Source: Cellvibrio sp. (GTDB lineage: Bacteria > Pseudomonadota > Gammaproteobacteria > Pseudomonadales > Cellvibrionaceae). From it: a DNA stretch of 64,000 bases. The notes beneath the pieces were generated by a model. That model was not told where the DNA came from. It did no database searches and saw only the letters and a list, made by a program, of their open reading frames with translations. Positions 16,966 to 25,616 of the stretch are shown in pieces (the stretch's first letter is position 1; the number at the start of each line of letters is the position of its first letter). The DNA is taken from assembly GCA_016712405.1 (NCBI GenBank), contig JADJRD010000001.1, positions 941,590 through 1,005,589 of the forward strand, given 5' to 3'. A program made the translations under genes and the position numbers.

Positions 16966-18411
16966 ATGCAATGGGAAACAGTAATCGGGTTGGAAGTGCA
17001 CGTACAACTCGCGACCAAAACCAAAATTTTCTCCGGCGCCAGCACTGCATTTGGTGCTGAGCCCAACACTCAAGCTTGTGCAATTGATCTTGCCCTGCCC
17101 GGCACTTTGCCAACACCCAATGCCGAAGCCTTTCGTTTTGCCACCATGTTTGGTTTGGCAGTAAATGCGGAAATTGGCAAGCGTTCGGTATTTGAGCGTA
17201 AAAATTATTTTTATCCGGATTTACCCAAAGGTTATCAAACCACGCAACTTGCCGAGCCCATTGTCGGTGCCGGTTATGTTGATCTTGAACTCGAAGGCGG
17301 TAGAACCAAGCGCGTTCGTATTCACCACGCGCATTTGGAAGAAGATGCAGGCAAATCACTGCATGAAGATTTTGCTGGCATGAGCGGAATCGATTTAAAT
17401 CGCGCAGGCACACCGCTAATTGAAGTTGTTACAGAACCCGATATGCGAAACGCTGAAGAAGCGGTTGCTTTTGCTAAAAAATTGCATTCGATTGTGACTT
17501 CACTTGAAATTTGTGATGGCGAAATGTCACAAGGCTCCATGCGTTTTGATGTGAATATATCTGTGCGACCCAAAGGTCAGGAAAAACTCGGCACCCGCAC
17601 TGAAACCAAAAATTTGAACTCGTTTAAATTTATGGAAGAAGCAATTGCGTTGGAAGTAGAAAGGCAAATTGATGTTTTAGAAGACGGCGGAAAAATCACT
17701 CAAGAAACTCGCTTGTACAACGGTGACACTAAAAAAGCCCGTAGCATGCGCAGCAAAGAAGATAGCAACGATTACCGCTACTTCCCTTGCCCTGATTTAT
17801 TGCCGGTTATTCTCGATGATGACTATATAGAATCCGTTCGCAAACAAATGCCGGAATTGCCCGAGGCCAAACGCGCACGTTTTGTCGAGCAATATGGTTT
17901 AAGTGATTACGACGCAGGCCAGTTATCAGCCGATAAAAATGTGGCCGCGTTTTTTGAAAAAACCACACAAATCTCACAAGACGCAAAATTGTCAGCCAAC
18001 TGGGTCTTGGGTGATTTGGCGGCTTACTTAAATAAAAACGAGCAAAGCATTTCATCATCCAAGGTAACACCGGAATTATTAGCTGGATTAATTTCACGCA
18101 TTAAAGATGGCACCCTCTCCAGCAAAATTGCCAAGCAAGTCTTCGAGGCCATTTGTAATGGTGAGGGCGATGCTGACAGCATCATCGAAGACAAAGGTTT
18201 CAAACAAGTTTCCGATACCGGTGCGCTCGAAAAAATGATTGATGACGTGATCGCGAAAAATCCGCAACAAGTTGACAACTATCGCAGCGCCGACGAAAGC
18301 AAACGCCCGAAAATGTTGGGCTTCTTTGTTGGCCAAGTGATGAAAGCCAGTCAGGGTCAAGCGAATCCGCAGACGTTGAATGAATTGTTGTTGAAGAAAT
18401 TGAATGGGTAA
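16966..18411 (+). CDS. gatB: Asp/Glu-tRNA amidotransferase subunit B
   Basis: tRNA-binding and kinase-like subunit of GatCAB. It has 481 residues from the ATG at 16966, which is preceded by GAG at 8-9 bases. An ATG at 16957 would add MIL but sits right on that purine stretch. Family motifs include ETVIGLEVHVQL at the start, KNYFYPDLPKGYQ near residue 80, HLEEDAGKS near 125 and the GatB C-terminal YqeY-like domain with RPKMLGFFVGQVMKASQGQ. The gene is full length. Because the IS and a palindromic repeat separate it from gatA, it must rely on read-through or a promoter in or near the IS right end. Confidence 0.95.
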   Translation: MQWETVIGLEVHVQLATKTKIFSGASTAFGAEPNTQACAIDLALPGTLPTPNAEAFRFATMFGLAVNAEIGKRSVFERKNYFYPDLPKGYQTTQLAEPIVGAGYVDLELEGGRTKRVRIHHAHLEEDAGKSLHEDFAGMSGIDLNRAGTPLIEVVTEPDMRNAEEAVAFAKKLHSIVTSLEICDGEMSQGSMRFDVNISVRPKGQEKLGTRTETKNLNSFKFMEEAIALEVERQIDVLEDGGKITQETRLYNGDTKKARSMRSKEDSNDYRYFPCPDLLPVILDDDYIESVRKQMPELPEAKRARFVEQYGLSDYDAGQLSADKNVAAFFEKTTQISQDAKLSANWVLGDLAAYLNKNEQSISSSKVTPELLAGLISRIKDGTLSSKIAKQVFEAICNGEGDADSIIEDKGFKQVSDTGALEKMIDDVIAKNPQQVDNYRSADESKRPKMLGFFVGQVMKASQGQANPQTLNELLLKKLNG

Positions 18412-18460
18412 TACCCCCTCCTAACCTCCCCCTTCGTAAGGGGAGGACTAGGGTGGGGTT
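18412..18460. repeat. C/G-rich intergenic repeat after gatB
   Basis: A short single-hairpin version, taccccctcctaacctccccc / ggggaggactagggtggggt, directly follows the gatB stop. Same family as 8736-8813 and 37850-37956. Confidence 0.7.
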
Positions 18461-18492
18461 TGTTTTAAGATAAATTAAATCAGAGATCCAAC

Positions 18493-18789
18493 ATGAGCCT
18501 ACGCAAAGACAAAGAAAAAGTTCTTGGTGAAATTTTTACCGAGGAAAAAATTAAAGTATTTTTTGATTACATTCCACCAGCCGAAGTGAATGCTGATTAT
18601 CACCTATTAGAAAAGGCTTATCGCGGAATGCGAGGTGAAAACTTTTCCACTTTTTTGAAAATGTTTATTGCCGAAGGCAAAGACCTCAACGCTCTTGGCC
18701 CTGAAGGTAAAACCTTGCTGCAAGTCATTAAATCCCATCGCAATGGCGAAGAATATGTAATTGCTTTGGAGGCGATTGGCGCCAAATAA
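18493..18789 (+). CDS. PA4642 family protein
   Basis: A 98-residue soluble protein (MSLRKDKEKVLGEIF...) resembling the PA4642 family of pseudomonads and relatives. The pattern includes the charged N-terminus, a central KAYRGMRGENFSTFLKMF and a C-terminal LLQVIKSHRNGEEYVIAL helix. No enzymatic motif is visible and the function is not known. It follows gatB after a repeat and ends in a strong hairpin terminator, so it could be the last gene of the gat transcript or separately transcribed. Confidence 0.75.
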   Translation: MSLRKDKEKVLGEIFTEEKIKVFFDYIPPAEVNADYHLLEKAYRGMRGENFSTFLKMFIAEGKDLNALGPEGKTLLQVIKSHRNGEEYVIALEAIGAK

Positions 18790-18824
18790 ATGAAAGGGAA
18801 GACAATCTTCCCTTTCATTTATTC
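18788..18824. terminator. Bidirectional hairpin terminator
   Basis: A perfect 15-base-pair stem (aaatgaaagggaaga at 18788-18802, tcttccctttcattt at 18806-18820) with a CAA loop. A and T runs flank it on both sides. It lies exactly between the convergent PA4642-family gene and the PAS gene and can serve both. Confidence 0.85.
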
Positions 18825-18837
18825 TAAATTTTGTTGA

Positions 18838-19208
18838 TTAATTTTTCACTTCGGTAAAAATCCAGACGCGAGTTCGACCATAAAAGAAATCATTAACAGA
18901 TACAGTTCTACGACGCAAAACCGTCCCATCTTTTAATTCGATCTGATCTTCTACAATTTCATCTGTGGCGTGCAACCGTTCAATTAAATCGACAAAGGCT
19001 TTGGGGTCAACCACTTTAGAGATAGCAAACTGCATTAACGCCCTGCCCTCCTCATCCAATTCCATCGTCTTGGGAATGCCCCACAACTCTCGAAAACGCA
19101 CATTGGTAAATAGCATCTTGGCTGATCTGTTACTAACAACACTCCGTCAGGCAATGCCTCCAACACCTTTCGCAGCAAATCAGATGACAGTGAATGATGA
19201 ATATGCAT
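18838..19208 (-). CDS. Stand-alone PAS domain protein, one frameshift
   Basis: Reading from the ATG at 19208 gives MHIHHSLSSDLLRKVLEALPDGVLLVTDQP in three short segments, the start of a PAS domain. The remainder (KMLFTNVRFRELWGIP onward to VWIFTEVKN) is in another frame. One missing base near 19118 (CAGCCAAGATG) explains the break, giving about 123 residues. The combined sequence is a single PAS fold with no output domain. Ligand and partner are unknown. A start at the internal ATG (19116) would lack the first PAS strands, so a frameshift is the better reading. Confidence 0.6.
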
Positions 19209-19293
19209 TGTGGCTATAACCCATATGAATTGATAAGCTAGCGATTATAAACAAATTTGCCTAGCCCAAGAAGATAAATTAAAAACTTCACAA

Positions 19294-19908
19294 ATGATGA
19301 CTTTACCCTTCAGCAAACAAATTTTTACCCCAATCAGAATAATCACCTTGTTGATTATTCTGATTGTAATCAGCTTAAATTTTCTGGATAGTTCGCATCA
19401 TGCTCTGCTCACCACATCACCCAACATTTTTACTCAACATCAATATTGGCGCTGGCTCAGCTGTAATTTTGTGCACTATGGTTGGGCGCATAGCCTAATT
19501 GATATTCTCGGATTTTTGATTTTCACGCTATTACTCCTTGATCGAATCTCAACAACAAAATTTTTGTGCCTTTTGTTTTTCTGTTCTATGGCCGTGGGTG
19601 TTTTTATGTCTATTCTGAGTCCGATTTTATATTACGCAGGACTCTCAGGCGTCATTCACGGATTGATTATCGCAGGTTGTTTTTATGCCCATCATCATCC
19701 AATTTGGAAAAGAATCATTGTGCTTGTAATCACTGCTGGAAAAATCCTGCAAGAACAATTACCCGGTTATGACATTAATCCAATCAATAATGTTATGCCG
19801 GTAGTTATTGCCATTGACTCGCATTTAATTGGTGCCATAGCTGGCTTTTTGTTTATATTGCTAGATAAATTTTTCTCGCATATTCGTCGTAGCTATTCAT
19901 CTCATTAG
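19294..19908 (+). CDS. rrtA: Rhombosortase
   Basis: A rhomboid-like intramembrane serine protease predicted to process proteins bearing a GlyGly-CTERM tail. The 204 residues include about six membrane segments. The family pattern is present: NFVHYGWAH at residues 59-67, the catalytic Ser118 in GLSGVIHG and His177 in DSHLIGAIAG. No protein with a GlyGly-CTERM tail is encoded in this window, so substrates lie elsewhere. It is followed after nine bases by cysZ, so the two may be co-transcribed. The ribosome binding site is weak and the second ATG codon is equally possible. Confidence 0.85.
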   Translation: MMTLPFSKQIFTPIRIITLLIILIVISLNFLDSSHHALLTTSPNIFTQHQYWRWLSCNFVHYGWAHSLIDILGFLIFTLLLLDRISTTKFLCLLFFCSMAVGVFMSILSPILYYAGLSGVIHGLIIAGCFYAHHHPIWKRIIVLVITAGKILQEQLPGYDINPINNVMPVVIAIDSHLIGAIAGFLFILLDKFFSHIRRSYSSH

Positions 19909-19917
19909 GAACCAATC

Positions 19918-20676
19918 ATGAAAGGCTCCCCATCCAAAGCTCTAGGCTATTTTATTGAAGGCGCAACCATTGTTTTCCATCCAGGATTTCGTCGTTTTAT
20001 TTTCATTCCACTTTGTGTAAATTTATTGATTTTTGTATTGTTAACTTTTGCTTTTTATCATTCATTCAAAGATGTTATTGACTACATTCTCGATGCCTTG
20101 CCTTCGTGGCTAGATTGGCTGATTTGGTTAATCTGGCCGCTTGCTGCCATTCTCTTTTTGATTACCTATGGTTACAGCTTTAATCTAATAACCAATTTTA
20201 TTGCAGCACCATTTTTTGGTATTCTCGCCGAAAAAGTCGAAACGCATCTAACTGGCATCAAACCACCCGATGAACCTTGGGGGCAATTAATTCCACGCAC
20301 ACTGTTACGCGAAGCTACCAAGTTATTTTATTTTATTACTCGCGGACTCTTGGTACTGATAGTAATTGTGTTCTGTTTTTTTATTCCTGGCGTTAATATC
20401 TTAGGGGCGATTATCGGAGCTATTTGGACTTGCTGGTGTATGGCAGCGCAATATTCCGATTACCCGGCAGACAATCATCAATTTAGTTTTCAACAACTTC
20501 GCGCAAAATTAAATCAAGAACCTCTGACCAGTTATTCTTTTGGGGGATTGATTTTATTCGGCAGTATGATCCCGTTTCTGAATATTATCGTCACACCGAT
20601 TGGCGTTGCGGGCGCTACGGTATTTTGGGTAAAAGAATTGAATCCATCGAAAGTTATTCCACCGAACCATCAGTAA
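19918..20676 (+). CDS. cysZ: Sulfate transporter CysZ
   Basis: Inner-membrane sulfate permease feeding cysteine biosynthesis. The 252 residues match the CysZ layout: an N-terminal GYFIEGATIVFHPGFRRF, several long hydrophobic segments, the NLITNFIAAPFFGILAEKVE stretch after the second helix pair, and a C-terminal FLNIIVTPIGVAGATVFWV. AGGA precedes the ATG. Its last 120 bases overlap the C-terminal end of the convergent msrQ frame. Confidence 0.93.
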   Translation: MKGSPSKALGYFIEGATIVFHPGFRRFIFIPLCVNLLIFVLLTFAFYHSFKDVIDYILDALPSWLDWLIWLIWPLAAILFLITYGYSFNLITNFIAAPFFGILAEKVETHLTGIKPPDEPWGQLIPRTLLREATKLFYFITRGLLVLIVIVFCFFIPGVNILGAIIGAIWTCWCMAAQYSDYPADNHQFSFQQLRAKLNQEPLTSYSFGGLILFGSMIPFLNIIVTPIGVAGATVFWVKELNPSKVIPPNHQ

Positions 20677-21228
20677 CATAAACACTAACGTCCCAAAAAA
20701 AATCGCATCAAAATAACTGGACCGCACTTGCATAAGGACATGCACCCAAGCCAATATCGCAATCAAATAAATTGTTTTATGCAAACTCAACCATTTTTTC
20801 CCCAACTTTTTCATCATACCTTGAGTAGAAGTCAAACCCAACAACACTAGCAAAATCACTGCAGGCAAACTAACCAAAATATAGGGTCGCTTAATCAATT
20901 CATCGTCAAACCGTGCAAACTCCCAGCCCAATACAAACCATAAAAAAGCGATAAGATGTAACAAGGCATAAAAAAGCGTAAAAAGCCCCAACATTCGTCG
21001 ATGTAATTGCAGCCAACGAAAATGCAAATTTTTGAACTGAATAATTCGTTTCAGTGGCGTTACCGTTAAAGTGACTAGCAAAAAATAGAAGGCCCAATTG
21101 CCGGTAAATAAGACAATTGCTTTTGCAGGATCAGCACCCAAACCATTGATTAATGTTTTATAGACTAAAAAGATCAATGGAATCATTGATAAAATAAAAA
21201 TCAGAATTCTTCGGAGGATGATTGGCAT
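20554..21228 (-). CDS. msrQ: MsrQ, heme-binding membrane subunit of the MsrPQ methionine sulfoxide reductase
   Basis: A b-type cytochrome that carries electrons from the respiratory chain to MsrP. The 224 residues contain about six membrane helices with candidate heme histidines in LHRRMLGLFTLFYALLHL (two separate His) and LHKTIYLIAILAWVH. The family normally stops soon after the last helix (FFGTLVFMLLMVRW). Here the frame runs about 35 hydrophilic residues further, overlapping cysZ on the other strand. An eight-T run just before that point makes a frameshift possible, so the true C-terminus may lie nearer 20655. It starts immediately after msrP. Confidence 0.9.
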   Translation of the reverse strand: MPIILRRILIFILSMIPLIFLVYKTLINGLGADPAKAIVLFTGNWAFYFLLVTLTVTPLKRIIQFKNLHFRWLQLHRRMLGLFTLFYALLHLIAFLWFVLGWEFARFDDELIKRPYILVSLPAVILLVLLGLTSTQGMMKKLGKKWLSLHKTIYLIAILAWVHVLMQVRSSYFDAIFFGTLVFMLLMVRWNNFRWIQFFYPKYRSARNANRCDDNIQKRDHTAE

Positions 21229-21229
21229 A

Positions 21230-22237
21230 TCAATAATATTTTTTCAAATCCATAGTGTTATAAAGATGGGCAACCTCAGCAGCATATCCATTAAACATTT
21301 TGGTATCGATCAAATTGGGGCTCAACAATCCACTCGGCAAACGTCTCTCCCTGGCTTGACTCCAGCGAGGATGATCAACTTGCGGATTCACGTTCGCATA
21401 AAAACCATACTCATCTGGCGCCAACATATTCCAAGTCGTTTTGGGTTGTTTTTCAGTGAATTCAATTTTGACAATGGATTTTATCGATTTAAATCCATAT
21501 TTCCATGGCACTACTAAACGTAGGGGCGCACCGTTTTGATTGGGCAATATTTTCCCATACAAACCAACCGCCATTAAACTTAATGGATTCATGGCCTCAT
21601 CTATTCGCAAACCTTCGCGATAGGGCCAATCAATACTGCTAAAAGCACTTGCCTGCCCCGGCATTTCTTTGGGACGTTCAACGCTGATAAATGAAACGTA
21701 TTTTGCAGTTGATTTAGGTTCAACAACTTTAATGAAATCCGCGAGAGAAAAACCAATCCAAGGAATGACCATCGACCAAGCTTCAACGCATCGCAAACGA
21801 TAAATTCTTTCTTCCAATTGCACTTTCGATAAAATATCTTCCAAAGTGTAATCACCCGGTTTATTCACTTCACCGGCAATGGTGACCTTCCAAGGATAGG
21901 GTTTGAATTTGTGTGATTTCTTAGCGGGATCCGTTTTCTCATAACCAAATTCATAAAAATTATTATGGCCAGTGACGTGCTCATAAGGCGTCAAGGTTTC
22001 TGATATTGATTGAGTATTTGCTGAAGCAGCATTAATTTTTTGTTTTATCCACTCAGGTGATGGCAAATCTACATCGGCAATTTTTGAAGGCGCCGATAAA
22101 GTATTTGCTGAAACCGCAAGTCCGGCGAGACCGGCCATACCGGTCAAAGAGCCCTGCATAAAGTCTCGCCTAGCCTGATAAATCGCTTCGGGTGTTACAT
22201 CGTTTTCGGTCAGATCTGCCACTTTTTTAATAATCAT
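21230..22237 (-). CDS. msrP: MsrP, periplasmic molybdopterin methionine sulfoxide reductase
   Basis: Repairs oxidised methionines in envelope proteins. The 335-residue precursor has a twin-arginine signal (RRDFMQGS at residues 23-30, then a hydrophobic stretch to about residue 48). The mature part has the sulfite-oxidase fold with the molybdenum-ligating Cys150 in YRLRCVEAW. The LVVPWKYGFKSIKSIVKIEF region is typical of the family. msrQ follows with a one-base gap. The molybdenum cofactor genes moaCDE lie 2.6 kb away, consistent with a shared need but not an operon. Confidence 0.95.
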   Translation of the reverse strand: MIIKKVADLTENDVTPEAIYQARRDFMQGSLTGMAGLAGLAVSANTLSAPSKIADVDLPSPEWIKQKINAASANTQSISETLTPYEHVTGHNNFYEFGYEKTDPAKKSHKFKPYPWKVTIAGEVNKPGDYTLEDILSKVQLEERIYRLRCVEAWSMVIPWIGFSLADFIKVVEPKSTAKYVSFISVERPKEMPGQASAFSSIDWPYREGLRIDEAMNPLSLMAVGLYGKILPNQNGAPLRLVVPWKYGFKSIKSIVKIEFTEKQPKTTWNMLAPDEYGFYANVNPQVDHPRWSQARERRLPSGLLSPNLIDTKMFNGYAAEVAHLYNTMDLKKYY

Positions 22238-22302
22238 AAGTTTCTCGAATTGAAAAATCTAATAACCAGACAATCAGACCAGTAAGTTGTTACAACTTTA
22301 CT

Positions 22303-23325
22303 TTATTTTTTGACGTTCGCTTTCCCTGTGGATTCACGAACAATAATCGTTGAGCTCAGAATACTCGCCGGCAATTGCACGTCCTTACCTTTAATTTGTT
22401 TTAACAGTAATTCCGTCGCCTTTTTGGCCATTTGCCTGATTGGCTGACGAATTGTGGTCAATCCAGGCCAAAGTTGGTGGGCCACAGGCGTATCATCGAA
22501 ACCAGACACCGAAATTTGTTGAGGAATTTTTAAACCCATTTGATGAGCTACCATCATCACGCCCGCCGCCATATCATCGTTAGCTGCGAATATCGCCGTG
22601 GGTTTTTGTTCGAGAGCCAACAAAACTCTCGCCGCTTTTTCACCTGACTCAAAGGAGTTATCACCCTGCTCTATCAGAGTTTTATCAATTGGAATTTGGT
22701 TTTCAATCAACGCAGCTTTATAACCTTCAAAGCGCAAACCTATCGCCCGATGATCGGGGTGGCCTGCAATAAAACCTATACGTTGATGCCCCAGTGCAAT
22801 TAACTGACAAGTCATATCATAAGAAGATTCCTGATCATTGGTTTCAACATAAGGTGATAAGGATTTATTTTCTGTAGGCGCAACTCGAACTAAGGGGATG
22901 TTATGTTTTTTCAAACTATTTATGACTGCAGCATGATCCGAAATGGGCGGCGTTAACATCACACCATCAATTCGTTTTTCCAAAATTAATTCCGTCACTT
23001 CTTTGGTCAATTCTTTATCTTGATACACGCCAGGATGCACGACTAATTCATACCCCTGTGGGCGACAAACTTCTAACACACCCTCTTGAATATCTAATAC
23101 GTAATGCGCACCGGGATGACCATAAATCAATGCCAACACAAAGGATTTATTACCTGCAAGGCTTCGTGCAGAAAGATTGGGACGATAATTTAATTCGGCA
23201 ATCGCCGCTTCAACTTTTTCCCGCGTACTGGCTCTCACATTGGATTCTTTATTGAAAACTCGCGATACGGTTTTGATCGAAACTCCCGCCAATTCCGCCA
23301 CATCATCTATGGTTGCCTTTATCAT
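22303..23325 (-). CDS. LacI family transcriptional regulator
   Basis: A 340-residue repressor with an N-terminal LacI helix-turn-helix (IDDVAELAGVSIKTVSRVFN, residues 6-25), a hinge helix around residues 50-60 and a periplasmic-binding-protein-like sugar domain with the VSGFDDTPVA motif near 270. It is divergent from an FHS-type sugar transporter with 192 bases between them. A LacI-like operator lies in that gap, so it probably represses the transporter. The inducer is unknown; glucose, galactose, fucose or a plant-derived sugar are all possible. Confidence 0.92.
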   Translation of the reverse strand: MIKATIDDVAELAGVSIKTVSRVFNKESNVRASTREKVEAAIAELNYRPNLSARSLAGNKSFVLALIYGHPGAHYVLDIQEGVLEVCRPQGYELVVHPGVYQDKELTKEVTELILEKRIDGVMLTPPISDHAAVINSLKKHNIPLVRVAPTENKSLSPYVETNDQESSYDMTCQLIALGHQRIGFIAGHPDHRAIGLRFEGYKAALIENQIPIDKTLIEQGDNSFESGEKAARVLLALEQKPTAIFAANDDMAAGVMMVAHQMGLKIPQQISVSGFDDTPVAHQLWPGLTTIRQPIRQMAKKATELLLKQIKGKDVQLPASILSSTIIVRESTGKANVKK

Positions 23326-23417
23326 TTATTTTTACCATTTAGTTAAGGTTACAATGACTATATAACATTCCACATAAAGACGATATTTGTAAACAAAAAT
23401 AAAGCCAACCAAAGCAT

Positions 23418-23433
23418 GTGACAGCGATTGCAC
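23418..23433. promoter_or_regulatory. Candidate LacI-family operator
   Basis: GTGACAGCGATTGCAC is an imperfect palindrome (10 of 16 positions symmetrical) around a central CG, the usual shape of LacI-family sites. It lies 85 bases before the transporter start, immediately upstream of a TATAGT box at 23441-23446. Proposed to be bound by the adjacent regulator. Confidence 0.45.
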
Positions 23434-23517
23434 CATGGATTATAGTGCCGCGCCCGGATCATCATCCAGGTAAGTTTTCACTCAACGAATAAAAGCAAAT
23501 TCATAATAGGTAAGATC

Positions 23518-24855
23518 ATGCAGTCAGCAACTCGATACGGCCCCGCTTACGCGGCAGTCACCACTCTGTTTTTCGCTTGGGGTTTTATTACCTCTATGAT
23601 CGACCCGCTGGTTGCAGCGGTAAAAGGTATCTTTAGTTTAAGTGATGTTGAGGCTCAACTCAGCGCCTTCGCTTTTTTTATCGCATACGGCATTATGAGC
23701 TTTCCTGCTGCCGTTATACTTTCCCGCTTGAAATCAGTTCCAACAATTTTATTAGCGCTTGGAATGATGATTGGCGGCTGCCTGATTATGTTAATTGCCG
23801 CTAATATCCAAATTTATGCTCTTGTACTTGCAGGACTATTTGTGTTGGCAAGTGGAATTACCGCTTTACAAGTTGCAGCTAACCCTCTTGCGGCCGCTCT
23901 AGGAAAACCGGAAGGCAGCCACTTTCGTTTAACGCTGAGCCAAACATTTAACAGCCTCGGAACATTTATTGGCCCCATTATTGGCGCTGCGCTTTTTCTT
24001 AAAGGTGTTGAAGTTAAAGAAGGGACAGAAATTACTGATGCTGTAAGAGCAGAAGCTTTAGCTGGAATTGATATGGCTTATTTTTGGCTTGGCGGAATGA
24101 TTGCAGCCTTGTTAGTTTTCTTCTACTTCAGCCGTAATATTGTGACCAGCGCTGCTCCAGTTGCTTCCGATGAAACTGCACGCTTGGGCATTATCGCCAT
24201 GTTTAAGAACGCAATCAGTTCACCTTGGGCTTTATTCGGTGGCTTGGCAATATTTTTATACGTGGGCGCTGAAGTTTCCATTGGAACGCAAATGGCATTT
24301 TTCTTAAATGCTGATTCCATTTGGGGGCAATCAGATGCCGCTTTTGCATTTCAACTTTTTAGCAAATTTTCTGATGGTAATCCTGGCGTTTCATTACAAG
24401 AAGCCGCAGCCATTACCGCCATGTATTGGGGTGGTGCAATGGTGGGTCGATTAATTGGCACTTTCTTATTGGCATTCGTCAACGCCGCCAAATTATTAAT
24501 TCTATTCACACTGATCGCTACATTAATGTGCGTTTATGTATTTACAGTGGGTGGTGTAGCCGCAGGATTTATGGCGTTGGCAATCGGGTTATTTAATTCC
24601 ATTATGTTCCCCGTAATCTTTACTTTGACACTGGAAAGATCAACTGCAAGTCAAGAAGCAACATCCGGTTTCTTGTGTACCGCAATTATTGGCGGTGCTT
24701 TCTTACCGCTGCTTGCGGGTGTGGTTTCTGAAGCAAGCTCCTATGTGACTGCGTTTACAGTGCCGGCAATTTGCTACGCCATTTTGTGTTTCTTTGCTTT
24801 CAAAGCATTCAAAACACCTGCGATAAATAAAGCAACTGCAAACTCAGCTCATTAA
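23518..24855 (+). CDS. FHS-type sugar:proton symporter (FucP/GluP-like MFS)
   Basis: A 445-residue major-facilitator transporter with twelve predicted membrane helices. The fucose/glucose-galactose (FHS) branch signatures are visible: TTLFFAWGFITSMIDPL at residues 15-31, LQVAANPLAAALG near 122 and LTLSQTFNSLGTFIGPIIGA near 141. It is controlled, by position, by the divergent LacI regulator. Substrate cannot be read from sequence; the family moves L-fucose, glucose, galactose or related sugars. A strong hairpin terminator follows. Confidence 0.92.
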   Translation: MQSATRYGPAYAAVTTLFFAWGFITSMIDPLVAAVKGIFSLSDVEAQLSAFAFFIAYGIMSFPAAVILSRLKSVPTILLALGMMIGGCLIMLIAANIQIYALVLAGLFVLASGITALQVAANPLAAALGKPEGSHFRLTLSQTFNSLGTFIGPIIGAALFLKGVEVKEGTEITDAVRAEALAGIDMAYFWLGGMIAALLVFFYFSRNIVTSAAPVASDETARLGIIAMFKNAISSPWALFGGLAIFLYVGAEVSIGTQMAFFLNADSIWGQSDAAFAFQLFSKFSDGNPGVSLQEAAAITAMYWGGAMVGRLIGTFLLAFVNAAKLLILFTLIATLMCVYVFTVGGVAAGFMALAIGLFNSIMFPVIFTLTLERSTASQEATSGFLCTAIIGGAFLPLLAGVVSEASSYVTAFTVPAICYAILCFFAFKAFKTPAINKATANSAH

Positions 24856-24862
24856 ACTTAAC

Positions 24863-24895
24863 GGGGCAGCCCTCTCGGCTGCCCCTCTATTTTTC
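24863..24895 (+). terminator. Rho-independent terminator of the sugar transporter
   Basis: GGGGCAGC (24863-24870) pairs with GCTGCCCC (24878-24885), followed by TCTATTTTT. It overlaps the last codons of convergent moaE. Confidence 0.85.
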
Positions 24896-25348
24896 ACCCC
24901 ATCGTTCAAACAATTTTTTATCTTTATCTTTTGTTTCAACCCAAGAGTCGCCAGATTCAGTTATTTCTTTTTTCCAAAAAGGCGCCTGATTTTTTAAGTA
25001 ATCCATTATAAATTCTGCCGCTGCAAAAGCATCTTCACGGTGCACACTGGTAACGCCGACAAAGACTATTTGATCCAATCCATTTAGCTGCCCGACCCTG
25101 TGAATTATTCTAGCTGCATTAATTCGAAAACGTTTTGCTGCTTCTTGCAGAATATTATCCAACGCCTTTTCAGTCATTCCCGGATAATATTCCAAAAATA
25201 ATCCAGCAATTTTTTTATCAACGGATAAATCACGAACGCGACCAACAAATGTGACTATAGCGCCTGATAAATTGTCCGATTCCAACAAGCGCTGATACTC
25301 ATCCTGCAAATTAAAATCATCTGCCTGAATGGAAAGACTCAAATTCAT
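24887..25348 (-). CDS. moaE: Molybdopterin synthase catalytic subunit MoaE
   Basis: Transfers sulfur from MoaD thiocarboxylate into cyclic pyranopterin monophosphate to make molybdopterin. The 153 residues contain FVGRVRD near 35, LEYYPGM near 52, RIIHRVGQL near 79 and the C-terminal APFWKKE with the conserved lysines. moaD lies one base upstream in the same direction, the standard moaC-moaD-moaE order. moaA and moaB are not in the window. Confidence 0.95.
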   Translation of the reverse strand: MNLSLSIQADDFNLQDEYQRLLESDNLSGAIVTFVGRVRDLSVDKKIAGLFLEYYPGMTEKALDNILQEAAKRFRINAARIIHRVGQLNGLDQIVFVGVTSVHREDAFAAAEFIMDYLKNQAPFWKKEITESGDSWVETKDKDKKLFERWGEK

Positions 25349-25349
25349 T

Positions 25350-25598
25350 TTAGCCTCCTGTTACTGGTGGAAAAAAAGCTACCTCATCACCAGTATGGAT
25401 CAAGCTTTCAATATGAGATTGCTCTTTATTAACTGCAATCAGCAAATTTTTCTTTGTTAATTCACTTTCCCATGCGGGATGTTGCTTGATAATCGCCAAA
25501 CGCAAATCCATCACAGATAAAGGTGTATCAACGATGAATTCAATTTTGTCTACACCCAATCTTTCGCGCAAACTTGCAAAAAAAAGAACCTTTATCAT
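25350..25598 (-). CDS. moaD: Molybdopterin synthase sulfur carrier MoaD
   Basis: An 82-residue ubiquitin-fold sulfur carrier. The C-terminus FFPPVTGG ends in the Gly-Gly that is adenylated and thiocarboxylated. It follows moaC by about 18 bases and precedes moaE by one, so translation is likely coupled. Confidence 0.95.
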   Translation of the reverse strand: MIKVLFFASLRERLGVDKIEFIVDTPLSVMDLRLAIIKQHPAWESELTKKNLLIAVNKEQSHIESLIHTGDEVAFFPPVTGG

Positions 25599-25616
25599 CT
25601 TGAATCCCGTCTCTTG

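Noticed and set aside
19116..19116. Start of the PAS gene at the internal ATG
   Set aside because: It would omit the first PAS strands, which are encoded in the adjacent frame up to 19208; a single missing base explains the break better.
20554..20676. Long antisense overlap of msrQ with cysZ as a regulatory feature
   Set aside because: The msrQ tail beyond its last helix is unlike the family and follows an eight-T run, so the overlap is more likely a frameshift or a fortuitous extension.
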